From an uncultured bacterium (GTDB lineage: Bacteria > Bacillota_I > Bacilli_A > RFN20 > CAG-826): a stretch of 64,000 nucleotides of DNA. The stretch spans positions 186,001 through 250,000 of the forward strand of contig CASFTG010000001.1 of assembly GCA_949297805.1 (NCBI GenBank), read 5' to 3'. This document shows positions 50,683 through 58,860 of the stretch, piece after piece. A program made the position numbers and the translations under genes. Numbering within the stretch: the stretch's first letter is position 1; each line of letters opens with the position of its first letter. The notes under the pieces are model-generated. The model made no database searches, was not told the origin of the DNA, and saw only the letters and a program-made list of their open reading frames with translations.

Positions 50683-51333
50683 TCACGAGTCGTCTTGGAG
50701 GTATCGAAGCCGGGAGTAATATTCGAAGCGCTCACTGAAATGGTGTTCATCATCCAAACGATAGGAATAATCCAAATAGCCATGGCTTTTGGGATTGTAC
50801 TTCTTTTGCTCTTTGCCGGCGGTTAAGACCAGGAGGTTGTTGTGCATATCGAGAATCTTGACCAGGCTGGCGCGAGCGTCCTGCTCTACTCTTTCGATGT
50901 ACGCCTCATAGCCTTCCCCTTTTCGATGGGTCAATAGTTCCAACGGTTTGGCGATGTGTTTGCAAAAATATACTTTTAGATTGGATTTTGCGAAGATATC
51001 GGCGACGTCATCAAAGGTGATGTCGGTATCCTCGACTACATCGTGAAGCCAGCATAGAGGCAAAATCCCTTTGAATGGGATGTTGGCTTTGGCTAAATCA
51101 TCTGGCTCAAATGGAACCCCGTTTGTTCTGCCTAAGCCAATCAGGTTTTGGAATGTCTCGGCGCAGCGAAGCGGATGGTAATAATAGGGTTCGCCATTGG
51201 GCCGATATTGCTTCTGATGGGCTTTGATGGCGATGCCGATCGATAAGGCTAGAGCTGCTCGCTCTTCATCGTCGATACCAGCGGGGATGTATCGTTCAGC
51301 CTCGATGAGGCTCAAGGATTCAAGTTCGTCCAT
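50683..51333 (-). CDS. SpoT/MESH1-like HD-domain phosphohydrolase
   Basis: 216 residues. The HD signature is clear: YYYHPLRCAETFQNLIG (first His), LCWLHDVVEDTDITFDDVAD (HD pair and ED of the SpoT hydrolase group) and LVKILDMHNNLLVL, a variant of KxADRxxN in which Asp and the second Asn remain but Arg is Met. Stand-alone enzymes of this type remove phosphates from ppGpp or other nucleotides. An AAAGGA site precedes the ATG. It diverges from an XRE-like gene and neighbours the MoxR-vWA pair, so it may belong to the same island. Confidence 0.82.
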   Translation of the reverse strand: MDELESLSLIEAERYIPAGIDDEERAALALSIGIAIKAHQKQYRPNGEPYYYHPLRCAETFQNLIGLGRTNGVPFEPDDLAKANIPFKGILPLCWLHDVVEDTDITFDDVADIFAKSNLKVYFCKHIAKPLELLTHRKGEGYEAYIERVEQDARASLVKILDMHNNLLVLTAGKEQKKYNPKSHGYLDYSYRLDDEHHFSERFEYYSRLRYLQDDS

Positions 51334-51416
51334 TGTTTTTTCCTTTCGGCTATAGGTTAAGGGATAATTTACCGGTTGTGGTCAAACGCCATTTGACATT
51401 GTGCTAGAATCGATTC

Positions 51417-51803
51417 ATGGATTTGGCGGATTACATTGCTTTCCACAAGGAAAACAAGGAGAAAAGTTGCGATTTAGTCGAGTATTTATATTATCTGATG
51501 GATAGTCATGGCTTGAGTGCTCCCGAACTTTATAACAAGGCCAATCTTAGCCGGCAGCTTTATTCCAGCATCATTTCAGGGAAATCCAAACCCAGCCTCC
51601 CGACTTTGATTAAAATCGTCTTCGCCCTTCGCCTTAGCACCCATGAATGCAAGCTGCTGCTGAAAAAGGCCTCTTATACCCTTTCCTCGGCTTCGACGTA
51701 TTCGCTCATTGTCCGTTATTGCATTGAAAACGGCATTTATGATCTAAACGCTTTGAATCGTTACCTTTCAGCCTATGGGTATGAAGATAGGCTTATTTAC
51801 TGA
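51417..51803 (+). CDS. XRE-like HTH protein with conserved C-terminal helical region
   Basis: 128 residues. The HTH lies at about residues 33-75 (SAPELYNKANLSRQLYSSII, SLPTLIKIVFALRLSTHECK). The C-terminal part (LLKKASYTLSSASTYSLIVR, YCIENGIYDLNALNRYLSAY) matches a domain I know from XRE-like proteins often fused to macro domains in Bacillota. Here it stands alone. An extended -10 (TGCTAGAAT) ends six bases before ATG 51417, suggesting a leaderless mRNA. It probably regulates the divergent HD gene. Confidence 0.75.
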   Translation: MDLADYIAFHKENKEKSCDLVEYLYYLMDSHGLSAPELYNKANLSRQLYSSIISGKSKPSLPTLIKIVFALRLSTHECKLLLKKASYTLSSASTYSLIVRYCIENGIYDLNALNRYLSAYGYEDRLIY

Positions 51804-51843
51804 TTGTTACGTGATTCCTTTATTTTGCTTTCCTTCCTTATAG

Positions 51844-51882
51844 AAAAAGCCACCTGACCCCTATATGGGCTGGGCGGCTTTT
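51844..51882. terminator. Bidirectional terminator between the XRE and antiporter genes
   Basis: AAAAAGCC-A-CC on the left pairs with GG-C-GGCTTTT on the right around a GC-rich inner stem (ACCCC / GGGC). A-rich and T-rich flanks allow use from both sides by these convergent genes. Confidence 0.75.
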
Positions 51883-51894
51883 AGCAAGGAGGGA

Positions 51895-53322
51895 TTATTC
51901 GGGATCGGATTTGGCTCTGACCGGCTCGGCTTTGGATTTGCCACTAGTGACGGCTTGGAGCAATGGCTGAAGCTGGGCGGTGTCGTTTACCACGGCCGGA
52001 AGGTTGGTTTCCTCGATGGAAGCTTCGGGCTTGGGCTTTTTCTCCAATTGCTTAAGGCTGATTTTCCGGGCGGCGATGACGTCGGTGAGGTTCCGTTTCT
52101 TCCCTTCGGCCAAGTTTTCCTTGGGGATGGATCCGCTTTTGATGAGGGAGAGTTTGGCTAAAGCCGGGCCGGCCATTTCATAAAGGACCGAGGAGCAGAG
52201 GATGATTGAGAGGAAGGTATCGCCCATTTCTCCCGGCAGCATCCGTTGGCCTAGATAAGCTAACCCGATGGCGACTCCGGCTTGGGGCGCTAAGGCTAAG
52301 CCTAAGTAATTTCGAATCGGTTTACTGGATTTGGTGACCTTAGCCCCAAGATAGGCCCCGCCGTATTTGCCAAGCAGGCGGACTAAGAAGTAGACGACCC
52401 CGACTAAGCCGATAGTAAGGAAGGAGGAGAAGTCCATATTGATTCCGCTCATGACGAAGAACAGGAGCATTATCGGCGGGTCAAAATGGTCAACGTATTT
52501 AAATAACTTTTCATCGTGGGTTAAGTTGACGTAGGTGGCCCCGAAGATCATGCAGGATAGTAAGGGGGACACGTCGAGCAATATGCAGCAGCCGGAGATG
52601 ATGGCGATGATGGCGAGGGCGATGATGAGGCGAGAGTTGGGCGAACGGCCTTTGACTAGCCAAGCCAGAGCTAAGCCACCGATGAAGCCGACGACCATGA
52701 ATAAGAGGTTATAGAGGATCGGGAGGATGATGCTCCAGGCATCGATCGAAGAAGAGGAAAGTCCTTCGACCACCGCCGAGACGATGGAGAAGGCCAACAG
52801 GCACACCACGTCATCGAGGGCGACGACTTGCAGAAGAGTCTCAACGAATTCCCCTTTAGCCTTATATTGGTTGATGGTCATTAAAGTCGAGGCCGGGGCG
52901 GTCGCGGTGGCGATGGCCCCAAGCAACAAAGCAAAGCTTAAACCAATCTGGGGGAAGCAAATAGCGACGGCCGCGGTTACTAGGATCCCGGCCAGTAAGG
53001 CTTCAAAGACGGTGATGATCAAGACCTTAGGACCGCTGGAGGCTAAGACTTCTTTCTTAAAGAACTTGCCAACCCCGAAGGCGATGAAGCCGAGGGCCAG
53101 GTCGCTAAGGAAGGACATCCCCTCGACCACTTCGCTTGGTATTAAGTTCAGAACGAAGGGGCCGATTAAGATCCCGGCGATGATATAACCGGTCACGTTG
53201 GGCAGGCGGAACAATTTGCTGACCCGGGAGAGCAAGAAACCGGCCAAGAACATAATCGATAAGGCGATCAAGATGGTGGCCGCGCCGTGGCCATCGTAGA
53301 AATCGTAGAACCTAAGCAGCAT
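51895..53322 (-). CDS. CPA2-family Na+(K+)/H+ antiporter
   Basis: 475 residues with about 12 membrane helices. SRVSKLFRLPNVTGYIIAGI, DLALGFIAFGVGKFFKKEVL, VALDDVVCLLAFSIVSAVVE (the conserved DD-type ion site) and ILLDVSPLLSCMIFGATYVN are typical of KefB/GerN-like transporters. The last 70 residues are charged and cytoplasmic, without a TrkA-N domain. AGGAGG precedes the ATG. It faces a LysR gene. A short copy of one of its segments survives at 56644. Confidence 0.9.
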   Translation of the reverse strand: MLLRFYDFYDGHGAATILIALSIMFLAGFLLSRVSKLFRLPNVTGYIIAGILIGPFVLNLIPSEVVEGMSFLSDLALGFIAFGVGKFFKKEVLASSGPKVLIITVFEALLAGILVTAAVAICFPQIGLSFALLLGAIATATAPASTLMTINQYKAKGEFVETLLQVVALDDVVCLLAFSIVSAVVEGLSSSSIDAWSIILPILYNLLFMVVGFIGGLALAWLVKGRSPNSRLIIALAIIAIISGCCILLDVSPLLSCMIFGATYVNLTHDEKLFKYVDHFDPPIMLLFFVMSGINMDFSSFLTIGLVGVVYFLVRLLGKYGGAYLGAKVTKSSKPIRNYLGLALAPQAGVAIGLAYLGQRMLPGEMGDTFLSIILCSSVLYEMAGPALAKLSLIKSGSIPKENLAEGKKRNLTDVIAARKISLKQLEKKPKPEASIEETNLPAVVNDTAQLQPLLQAVTSGKSKAEPVRAKSDPE

Positions 53323-53385
53323 GAAAATGCCTCCTTTTTACCTCTGTTTTCGTGCTTTCCTTTTCGAGGAAACGTGCATATCATA

Positions 53386-53418
53386 TGCTGGTCAGCAATA
53401 AGTAAATCTAATAGATTT
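53386..53418. promoter_or_regulatory. Two adjacent dyads between antiporter and LysR genes
   Basis: TGCTG-GT-CAGCA (53386-53397) and AAATCT-AAT-AGATTT (53404-53418) are perfect dyads about 40-70 bases ahead of both start codons. They are good candidates for the LysR recognition and activation sites controlling the divergent pair. Confidence 0.55.
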
Positions 53419-53456
53419 CTATTGCCTAATAAAAATATCTTATGTGAGGTCCATCC

Positions 53457-54350
53457 ATGGTCGATTCCAAGCTCATTACCTTCCTTAAAGTCGCCGACAA
53501 AGGCTCCTATACTCTGGCGGCCCAAGAACTCTCCTTGACCCAACCGGCGGTCAGCCAGCAGATGAAACTGCTCGAGAATGAGCTCGGAGTTAAACTATTC
53601 CACCGGGTCGACAATAGCCTCAAACTTACCTATCAAGGCGATATCGTCCGCAAATTCGCTCGGCGGATCGTCTCTTTATACGGGGAATTAGGCTCAAAGC
53701 TTTCTGATGAGCAGGCTGGCAGGCGGAGTTATGTCATCGGGATCACCCATACCTCCGAGGCTAATCTCATTGCCGAAGTGCTGGCCCATTACGCCGAAGC
53801 CAACCCGGGGGTAAAGATAAAAATCCTCTCGGACTCCATAAAAAAACTTTATGAGAAACTCTCGACTTTCGAGATTGACCTCGCCATCGTCGATGGGGCT
53901 TCCCCGACTAAAAAGTACTCTTCAATCCTCCTCGATACCGATTCGTTAGTCGTGGTCATGGCCAAAGCCCATCCCTTAGCGAAGAAAGCCTCGGTCAGTT
54001 TGGCCGACTTAAAGAAAGAACGGCTCATTCTCCGGAGCAAAGCCAGCGAGACCCGGAACCAGTTCGCCTCGGCTTTAGCGGGCGCCAACTGCCGCCTCGA
54101 TGATTTCAATATCGTCCTCGAGATCGATAACATCATGACTATCAAGGAACTGGTGGCGAAGGGCGAGGCCTTATCCGTCCTCCCCCGCAGCGCCTGCCAT
54201 GGCTATGGGGATAAGCAGATGCTTTCCCTTCGGCCGATTGAGAACCTCAATATGATCCGGGAGGTCAGCATCGTCTTTCCCAAAGACTTCGCCGAGCGCG
54301 CCTTCGTCGATACCTTGGTTGCTGATTACCGGAAGATGCTGTCGCGTTAA
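53457..54350 (+). CDS. LysR-family transcriptional regulator
   Basis: 297 residues, standard length. The winged HTH is at residues 3-62 (LITFLKVADKGSYTLAAQEL, SLTQPAVSQQMKLLENELGV, KLFHR). The effector domain follows (VIGITHTSEANLIAEVL, LAIVDGASPTKKYSSILLDT, LVAKGEALSVLPRSACHG). A GAGGT site precedes ATG 53457. It is divergent from the antiporter gene and most likely controls it in response to an unknown ligand. Confidence 0.93.
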   Translation: MVDSKLITFLKVADKGSYTLAAQELSLTQPAVSQQMKLLENELGVKLFHRVDNSLKLTYQGDIVRKFARRIVSLYGELGSKLSDEQAGRRSYVIGITHTSEANLIAEVLAHYAEANPGVKIKILSDSIKKLYEKLSTFEIDLAIVDGASPTKKYSSILLDTDSLVVVMAKAHPLAKKASVSLADLKKERLILRSKASETRNQFASALAGANCRLDDFNIVLEIDNIMTIKELVAKGEALSVLPRSACHGYGDKQMLSLRPIENLNMIREVSIVFPKDFAERAFVDTLVADYRKMLSR

Positions 54351-54411
54351 TTGACTGAACTGAATCGAAAAAATCCCTGGCTTGTGCAGGTGCGCTAACT
54401 GAGGAAGGCGC

Positions 54412-54654
54412 ATAATCCCGATCGGCATCCTCGCCTCGCTCGGGGGAGCACATAAGGAAGGGGCCCTGATGGTTCACGACCGGGAGAACGCCCATTCAAA
54501 GCTCTGACTCTTCCTCCGCTCCCGCGAGCCTTTCTCGTGGGACATGCCGCAGGACTACATCAATCTTTTCTCCGCGATCTTCAACCCGCCGGTTGAGGTC
54601 ATCCAGAAGCTGGATCTGGCGCTGAATAGGCCCATTAAGCCGCGAAAAAGGTGA
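54412..54654 (+). pseudogene. Decayed transposase relic (copy 2)
   Basis: One frame reads IIPIGILASLGGAHKEGALM, VHDRENAHSKL, an in-frame TGA, then LFLRSREPFSWDMPQDYINL, FSAIFNPPVEVIQKLDLALN and RPIKPRKR before the final stop. The HDxExxH and QDYINLF...NPP pattern matches the same transposase type as the minus-strand relic at 46995. Nothing else is recognised between the LysR stop and the next gene. Confidence 0.5.
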
Positions 54655-54727
54655 GATACAGGGACGTATTATTGAAAAAGTGTCGATGAAGACTAGGCCG
54701 TCAGCATCCCCGTTCAAGCCAAGGGTT

Positions 54728-55648
54728 TTATTCTTTTTTCGGCCGTCCATCTTCGCCGTAATTATCTTGGTTTTGCGACTTATTCGGGTCGATGAAGACG
54801 ATTTGGCGGACCCATTTATTGAACTTGCTACTTTGTTCGCTCTTTTTCTTTCTCCCTTGCTCATAGGCTTGCTTGACCTTAAGAGGAACCTTCTCCGCCA
54901 GTTCGGCTTTGGCCCGTAGTAGTTTCCCTTTGTATTGTTCTCGGAAGCGTTCGTAGTTGTGATAACCCGTCGACTCCTTCATCAGCTTCTTTAACTTCCC
55001 GAAGAGGTTTAAGGAGGTGATGAGGTCGAGCAGGAAGAGGCCATAAACCATGCCGATTAAGAAGATGAGGATGACGTTGACGGCCTCGGCCCCATCGGCG
55101 GGCCCAAAGATGAAATCGAACATCCCGGTAAAGGCCTGATAGAGGTAGGGGTTGATGAGGTAATAATAAACCACATCGACGATTAGCCAGATTAAAGAGA
55201 ACTGGGGGCAGATGATGCCTAAGATATTCCCTCTTAGATTGGTGTAATCCCAAAGCCGGACCTTGAACCCCTTAACGAAGATAAGGCCAGCGAGGAACTC
55301 GAGGGCGATTAGACAGACGAAGATGATGCCGATGGGTATGAGGTCAAAGACTGAGGGGCCAGAGACGGTCTTATTGGCGAAGAGGTTGCCGGTTGGGTTA
55401 TACAAAGGCCAGGCGGGTAAATTGTCAGCGATTAATGCCGAGATAATAAACATCGTCACCAGCCCGAATCCGTATAAGGGAAGCCAGGGGCCTTTTAGGA
55501 AACCGGGGTTGACCCATTTTTTCGCCGAGAAGAAACGACGGTATAGCACTTCAAATAGATAACCCAAGAAACAGCCGGCGATGAACATGAAAAGGAAAAC
55601 GATAAGATATTTGCTGAATCCACCGCGAACGGAAACAAGGATATTCAT
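54728..55648 (-). CDS. CmpB-type putative ABC transporter permease (PF06541)
   Basis: About 306 residues. Six or so hydrophobic segments, with the family hallmark GCFLGYLFEVLYRRFFSAKK, then WVNPGFLKGPWLPLYGFG and WDYTNLRGNILGIICPQFSL. The last 100 residues are basic and cytoplasmic. Family members are called putative ABC permeases, but no ATPase is adjacent and the function is open. ATG 55648 with GGAGG eight bases ahead is preferred over the longer frame. Confidence 0.8.
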   Translation of the reverse strand: MNILVSVRGGFSKYLIVFLFMFIAGCFLGYLFEVLYRRFFSAKKWVNPGFLKGPWLPLYGFGLVTMFIISALIADNLPAWPLYNPTGNLFANKTVSGPSVFDLIPIGIIFVCLIALEFLAGLIFVKGFKVRLWDYTNLRGNILGIICPQFSLIWLIVDVVYYYLINPYLYQAFTGMFDFIFGPADGAEAVNVILIFLIGMVYGLFLLDLITSLNLFGKLKKLMKESTGYHNYERFREQYKGKLLRAKAELAEKVPLKVKQAYEQGRKKKSEQSSKFNKWVRQIVFIDPNKSQNQDNYGEDGRPKKE

Positions 55649-55768
55649 AAGCCAAACCTCCGCCTCGATTATAGGCTCTACTTGCAATGTCGGCTAGAAG
55701 GCTGATATTCAGGCGGTCCGTTATCGGCAATCTAAGTGCTTTTTTCTAAAATGGTCAACCGCGCCGGT

Positions 55769-56530
55769 TCAATGGCTGTTTAAGAGGAATTTCAACCCCA
55801 ATGCAGTGAGTTTCATCCTGGCCTCGCTTCGCCGCCATCCCCTTTCCTCGCGGGTTAAGCCCGAGAGGTCGTCCCCCGAATAGAGGAGGGCTCCGTACGG
55901 TATATGGCGGAATTGACAAAGGGCGATGAGGCCGGCCTGCTCCATCTCGACCAATTTCGCTCCTTCGGCGATCCGCCTTTTGATTTTGCTAGGGGTCTCG
56001 CGGTAAAAAGCGTCGGTCGTCCACACCCGGCCCGAGTCGAAGATGACCCCTTCCTCAAGCAGGAAGTCTTGGAGTTTGCCGATCATCGCGATATCGGCAT
56101 CGACGTAACGGGAAGCAGGGAGGTAATGATAGGAAAACCCTTCATCGCGGATGGCCGAGGTCACGAGGAAGATCTTGCCTAGCTCGCTTTTGACTAATGA
56201 CCCCGCCCCGCCGATGAAGAGGACCTCGTTTATCCCTTTGCCGATCATCTCCTCCAGGAAGCCCCCGATGACGGGGGAGCCGATGATGCCCTTGACTAAG
56301 AAGACCTCGCTTTCTTTCTTCCGGTAGACCGTGAGCTCGTTTTCCCCGGGCAAAACCAAATAGGGCTCGATCTCGCCACTTGAAAGCAATTCGGAGATGG
56401 CCTCGGCGAAAAAACAGATGAGGAGCTTTCCTTTTATCTCCGCGCTTTTCTCCGGCTCGAAGAGGGCCGCTTCGGGGGAAAACTCGAAAAGGGGGCAATC
56501 AAGTTGAGAATCTCGCCAACGGTTATCCAT
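55769..56530 (-). CDS. Nucleoside phosphorylase-family protein (uridine phosphorylase-like)
   Basis: 253 residues. SPVIGGFLEEMIGKGINEVL, FIGGAGSLVKSELGKIFLVT, WTTDAFYRETPSKIKRRIAE and GAKLVEMEQAGLIALCQFRH are the phosphate- and nucleoside-binding segments of the PNP/UDP phosphorylase family. It probably cleaves a nucleoside with phosphate in salvage. TAGAAT lies nine bases before the ATG and no ribosome site is present. Confidence 0.85.
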   Translation of the reverse strand: MDNRWRDSQLDCPLFEFSPEAALFEPEKSAEIKGKLLICFFAEAISELLSSGEIEPYLVLPGENELTVYRKKESEVFLVKGIIGSPVIGGFLEEMIGKGINEVLFIGGAGSLVKSELGKIFLVTSAIRDEGFSYHYLPASRYVDADIAMIGKLQDFLLEEGVIFDSGRVWTTDAFYRETPSKIKRRIAEGAKLVEMEQAGLIALCQFRHIPYGALLYSGDDLSGLTREERGWRRSEARMKLTALGLKFLLNSH

Positions 56531-56643
56531 CGTGGTTTTATTCTAATGGAAGTTGGCCTCATTGGCCAGGGCGATCAAAGAAAAGAAGGGAAGCCTTCGT
56601 CCGCGGCGTCTTTGTCCCAAATCGTCCAATCGAATAAGAGGGC

Positions 56644-56769
56644 ATGAAGGATTTCTTCATCGTCTCGACGGTCGTCGAAGGGCTTTCCTCCTCCTCGATC
56701 GACGCGCTGAGCATCATCATCCCGATCCTTTATAACCTCCTATTCATGGTCGACGGCCGGGCTTTATAA
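56644..56769 (+). pseudogene. Fragment of a second CPA2 antiporter gene
   Basis: The 41 codons read MKDFFIVSTVVEGLSSSSID, then ALSIIIPILYNLLFMVDG. This matches the antiporter at 51895 (FSIVSAVVEGLSSSSIDAWS, then IILPILYNLLFMVVG) over about 33 residues. DNA differences fall mostly at third codon positions. The fragment has lost both ends and has no ribosome site. It is a relic of a paralogue, not a new gene. Confidence 0.7.
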
Positions 56770-56823
56770 CCTCATCTTGGAAAAAATCGTTTTTCGGGTA
56801 TGGTTAAGAAAAGGAGAATCGAT

Positions 56824-57087
56824 ATGGCACACCAACTAAGCGAACAATCGTTAGCCGTCCTTAAGCGGATCGGGGCGGAAAACGACGGGGTCAAAGCCCC
56901 AAGCGACGAAAAAGGGGTCCAAGAGCTCATCATGGCCCTCGGCTTTATCTTAATGATGTCCTCAGCCAAAAAGGATAAGACTCCCGAGGATGAGGCGTTC
57001 CTGAAGCGAGTCGACGACTGCGCCCATGAGCTTCACGACCATCAAGCCGACTTGGACATCGCCGATCTGCGGTCCCGCCTGAGCTGA
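56824..57087 (+). CDS. Small conserved-looking protein of unknown function
   Basis: 87 residues from ATG 56824, with AAAGGAGA ahead: MAHQLSEQSLAVLKRIGAEN and KRVDDCAHELHDHQADLDIA. Mostly helical, acidic and soluble; one short hydrophobic stretch (LIMALGFILMMSSA). No family is recognised. It is followed 35 bases later by another small gene with a strong ribosome site. Confidence 0.55.
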   Translation: MAHQLSEQSLAVLKRIGAENDGVKAPSDEKGVQELIMALGFILMMSSAKKDKTPEDEAFLKRVDDCAHELHDHQADLDIADLRSRLS

Positions 57088-57122
57088 ATAAATCCGTTTA
57101 GTTCGTAAAAGGAGGTGGGAAC

Positions 57123-57275
57123 ATGCACACTTACTATTTCCGCTTCAGCGTCAACGGCATCCAAACCGAGGACACCGTCCGGGCCAATAACATCATCGAT
57201 GCCGAAAAGCTCGTCAAAGCCAAATACCAGCCCGGCTCCCGGTTCGCCTTCTATTCGCGGAAGACCTTGGACTGA
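57123..57275 (+). CDS. 50-residue small protein, unknown
   Basis: AAAGGAGGTGG precedes ATG 57123. The product starts MHTYYFRFSVNGIQTEDTV and continues RANNIIDAEKLVKAKY to a stop that lies inside the 3' end of the convergent ADP-ribosylglycohydrolase gene (25-base overlap). The strong ribosome site and clean frame support a real gene. A small beta-alpha fold is possible; the function is unknown. Confidence 0.55.
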   Translation: MHTYYFRFSVNGIQTEDTVRANNIIDAEKLVKAKYQPGSRFAFYSRKTLD

Positions 57276-58156
57276 TAGAGGCGGGGGAACTTGCCCTTCA
57301 TCAATAAGAGGAATGATTTTTCGATTTGCCTCGACAGGCGGTAACCGGGCTTTCCGCTTTCGCCAAAAAGGACGGGCATGACTTCCTTTTCGAAGTCGCC
57401 CCAGCCGTAATAGGCTTCGGACAAAGCCCCGGTGATGGCCCCTAAGGTATCGGCGTCGCCCCCGATGGAAACCGCGTTGGCCAAACTTTCTTCGAAGCTC
57501 GATGAATCGAGGAAACAGGCGAAGGCGGCCGGCATGCTGTCTTTGGCTAGTTCGGTGTATTGATATTCTCGATTCAACCGAGCATAGGTTAAGCCCGCGA
57601 CCTCCGGGTAATAGGTAAGGATATGGGTTTTGAGTTGCTCTTTGCTTGCCCCGTGCAAGGCTAAGTAAATGGCGGTAGTCAAGCTTTCGGCCGCCTTATA
57701 GGAATCAGGGTGATCATGGGTCACCGAGGTGATGGCTTTGCTCAATAGTTTGCATTCCTCAAGATCAGAAGCGAAATAGGCGACGGGGGAGATCTTCATG
57801 GCGGCGCCGTTGCCGGCGCTCCCATTGGGCTGGTAATGGATCGGCTGCTTCGGGTCGATGTTCTCTGGGTCAAGAAGATGGTTCTCGGCCATCAGTTTAC
57901 GCATCCAACCCAAGAAGCGGGTCCCCCAACCGGCATCGGGGTAGCGGTAGACCTGGCGGATGGTCAAGGATAAAACCGTCTTCTTCAATTCCTCAATCGA
58001 GTGATAACCCGACATCAAGCTTTCGGCCACCGCCTCGGTTAAGTAGGTGTCGTCGGTGGTGAAGCAAGTGGGGGTGAATAACTCCTTGGGTTTGACCCGG
58101 TTGCCGGTGAATTCGAATCGCGATCCGGCGATATCGCCTAAAATGGCTCCGAACAT
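57251..58156 (-). CDS. ADP-ribosylglycohydrolase (DraG/ARH family)
   Basis: 301 residues. MFGAILGDIAGSRFEFTG and CFTTDDTYLTEAVAESL supply the first metal-binding acids; PNGSAGNGAAMKISPVAYF and SIGGDADTLGAITGALSEAY complete the two-magnesium site. These enzymes remove ADP-ribose from proteins or small molecules. An AAGGAAG site and TATACT lie upstream. It lies six kilobases from the XRE and HD genes, so a link to that island is possible but unproven. Confidence 0.92.
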   Translation of the reverse strand: MFGAILGDIAGSRFEFTGNRVKPKELFTPTCFTTDDTYLTEAVAESLMSGYHSIEELKKTVLSLTIRQVYRYPDAGWGTRFLGWMRKLMAENHLLDPENIDPKQPIHYQPNGSAGNGAAMKISPVAYFASDLEECKLLSKAITSVTHDHPDSYKAAESLTTAIYLALHGASKEQLKTHILTYYPEVAGLTYARLNREYQYTELAKDSMPAAFACFLDSSSFEESLANAVSIGGDADTLGAITGALSEAYYGWGDFEKEVMPVLFGESGKPGYRLSRQIEKSFLLLMKGKFPRLYQSKVFRE

Positions 58157-58230
58157 ATGTTCTTCTTCCTTATCTTTTTGATTAGTATATACCCTTTGGT
58201 TTGGCTCTAGTTTGCTGATTTAATATAGGC

Positions 58231-58758
58231 ATGCCCCAGCATATTGTCGTTAAACCCTATAATCCCGACTATCCCTCCCTTTTTGAAAAGGAGAAGGCTT
58301 TGTTGGTCCCGATATTTGGCGACAACTTGGTTGATATTGAACATATCGGCTCGACCGCGGTGCCGGGCCTCAAATCCAAACCCATCATCGATATTTTAGT
58401 CGCGGTGAAGTCTTTGTCTTTGGCCGATGAGAAGCAGAATGAATTTGAGAAACTAGGCTATGAATACCTTGGGGAGTTCGGGATTAAAGGGAGACGGTAT
58501 CTTCGCAAGGGCGGGGATGAACGGACCCATCAGATCCATGTCTTCCGTTTTAAGGACGAGCATAATCTGATCCGTCATTTGGCGGTCCGGGATTATCTAA
58601 GGGCCCATCCATTGGTCGCTAAGCGATATGGCGAATTGAAGGCTAAGTTGGCGTTGGAACACCCTTATGACATCGATGGTTATGGGGATGGCAAGGAAGC
58701 GTTTATGAAGGAATCGGAGAAAGCCGCCCTCGCGTGGTATCGGCAAAATCATTCTTGA
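58231..58758 (+). CDS. GrpB-family nucleotidyltransferase-fold protein
   Basis: 175 residues, full length. HIVVKPYNPDYPSLFEKEKA, then DIEHIGSTAVPGLKSKPIID carries the conserved GS and D of the fold. THQIHVFRFKDEHNLIRHLA and AHPLVAKRYGELKAKLALEH follow. The role of the family is unclear. TAATAT ends four bases before ATG 58231 with no ribosome site, suggesting a leaderless mRNA. Confidence 0.88.
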   Translation: MPQHIVVKPYNPDYPSLFEKEKALLVPIFGDNLVDIEHIGSTAVPGLKSKPIIDILVAVKSLSLADEKQNEFEKLGYEYLGEFGIKGRRYLRKGGDERTHQIHVFRFKDEHNLIRHLAVRDYLRAHPLVAKRYGELKAKLALEHPYDIDGYGDGKEAFMKESEKAALAWYRQNHS

Positions 58759-58860
58759 TAACCGCCTTTTGCTGGCTTTTTCTCTTTTTGCAGGCTTTTT
58801 CCATTCGATTGAGTTCACTCCACGGTATCAAAATGGATGGCGGGGATTTATAATTCTTCT

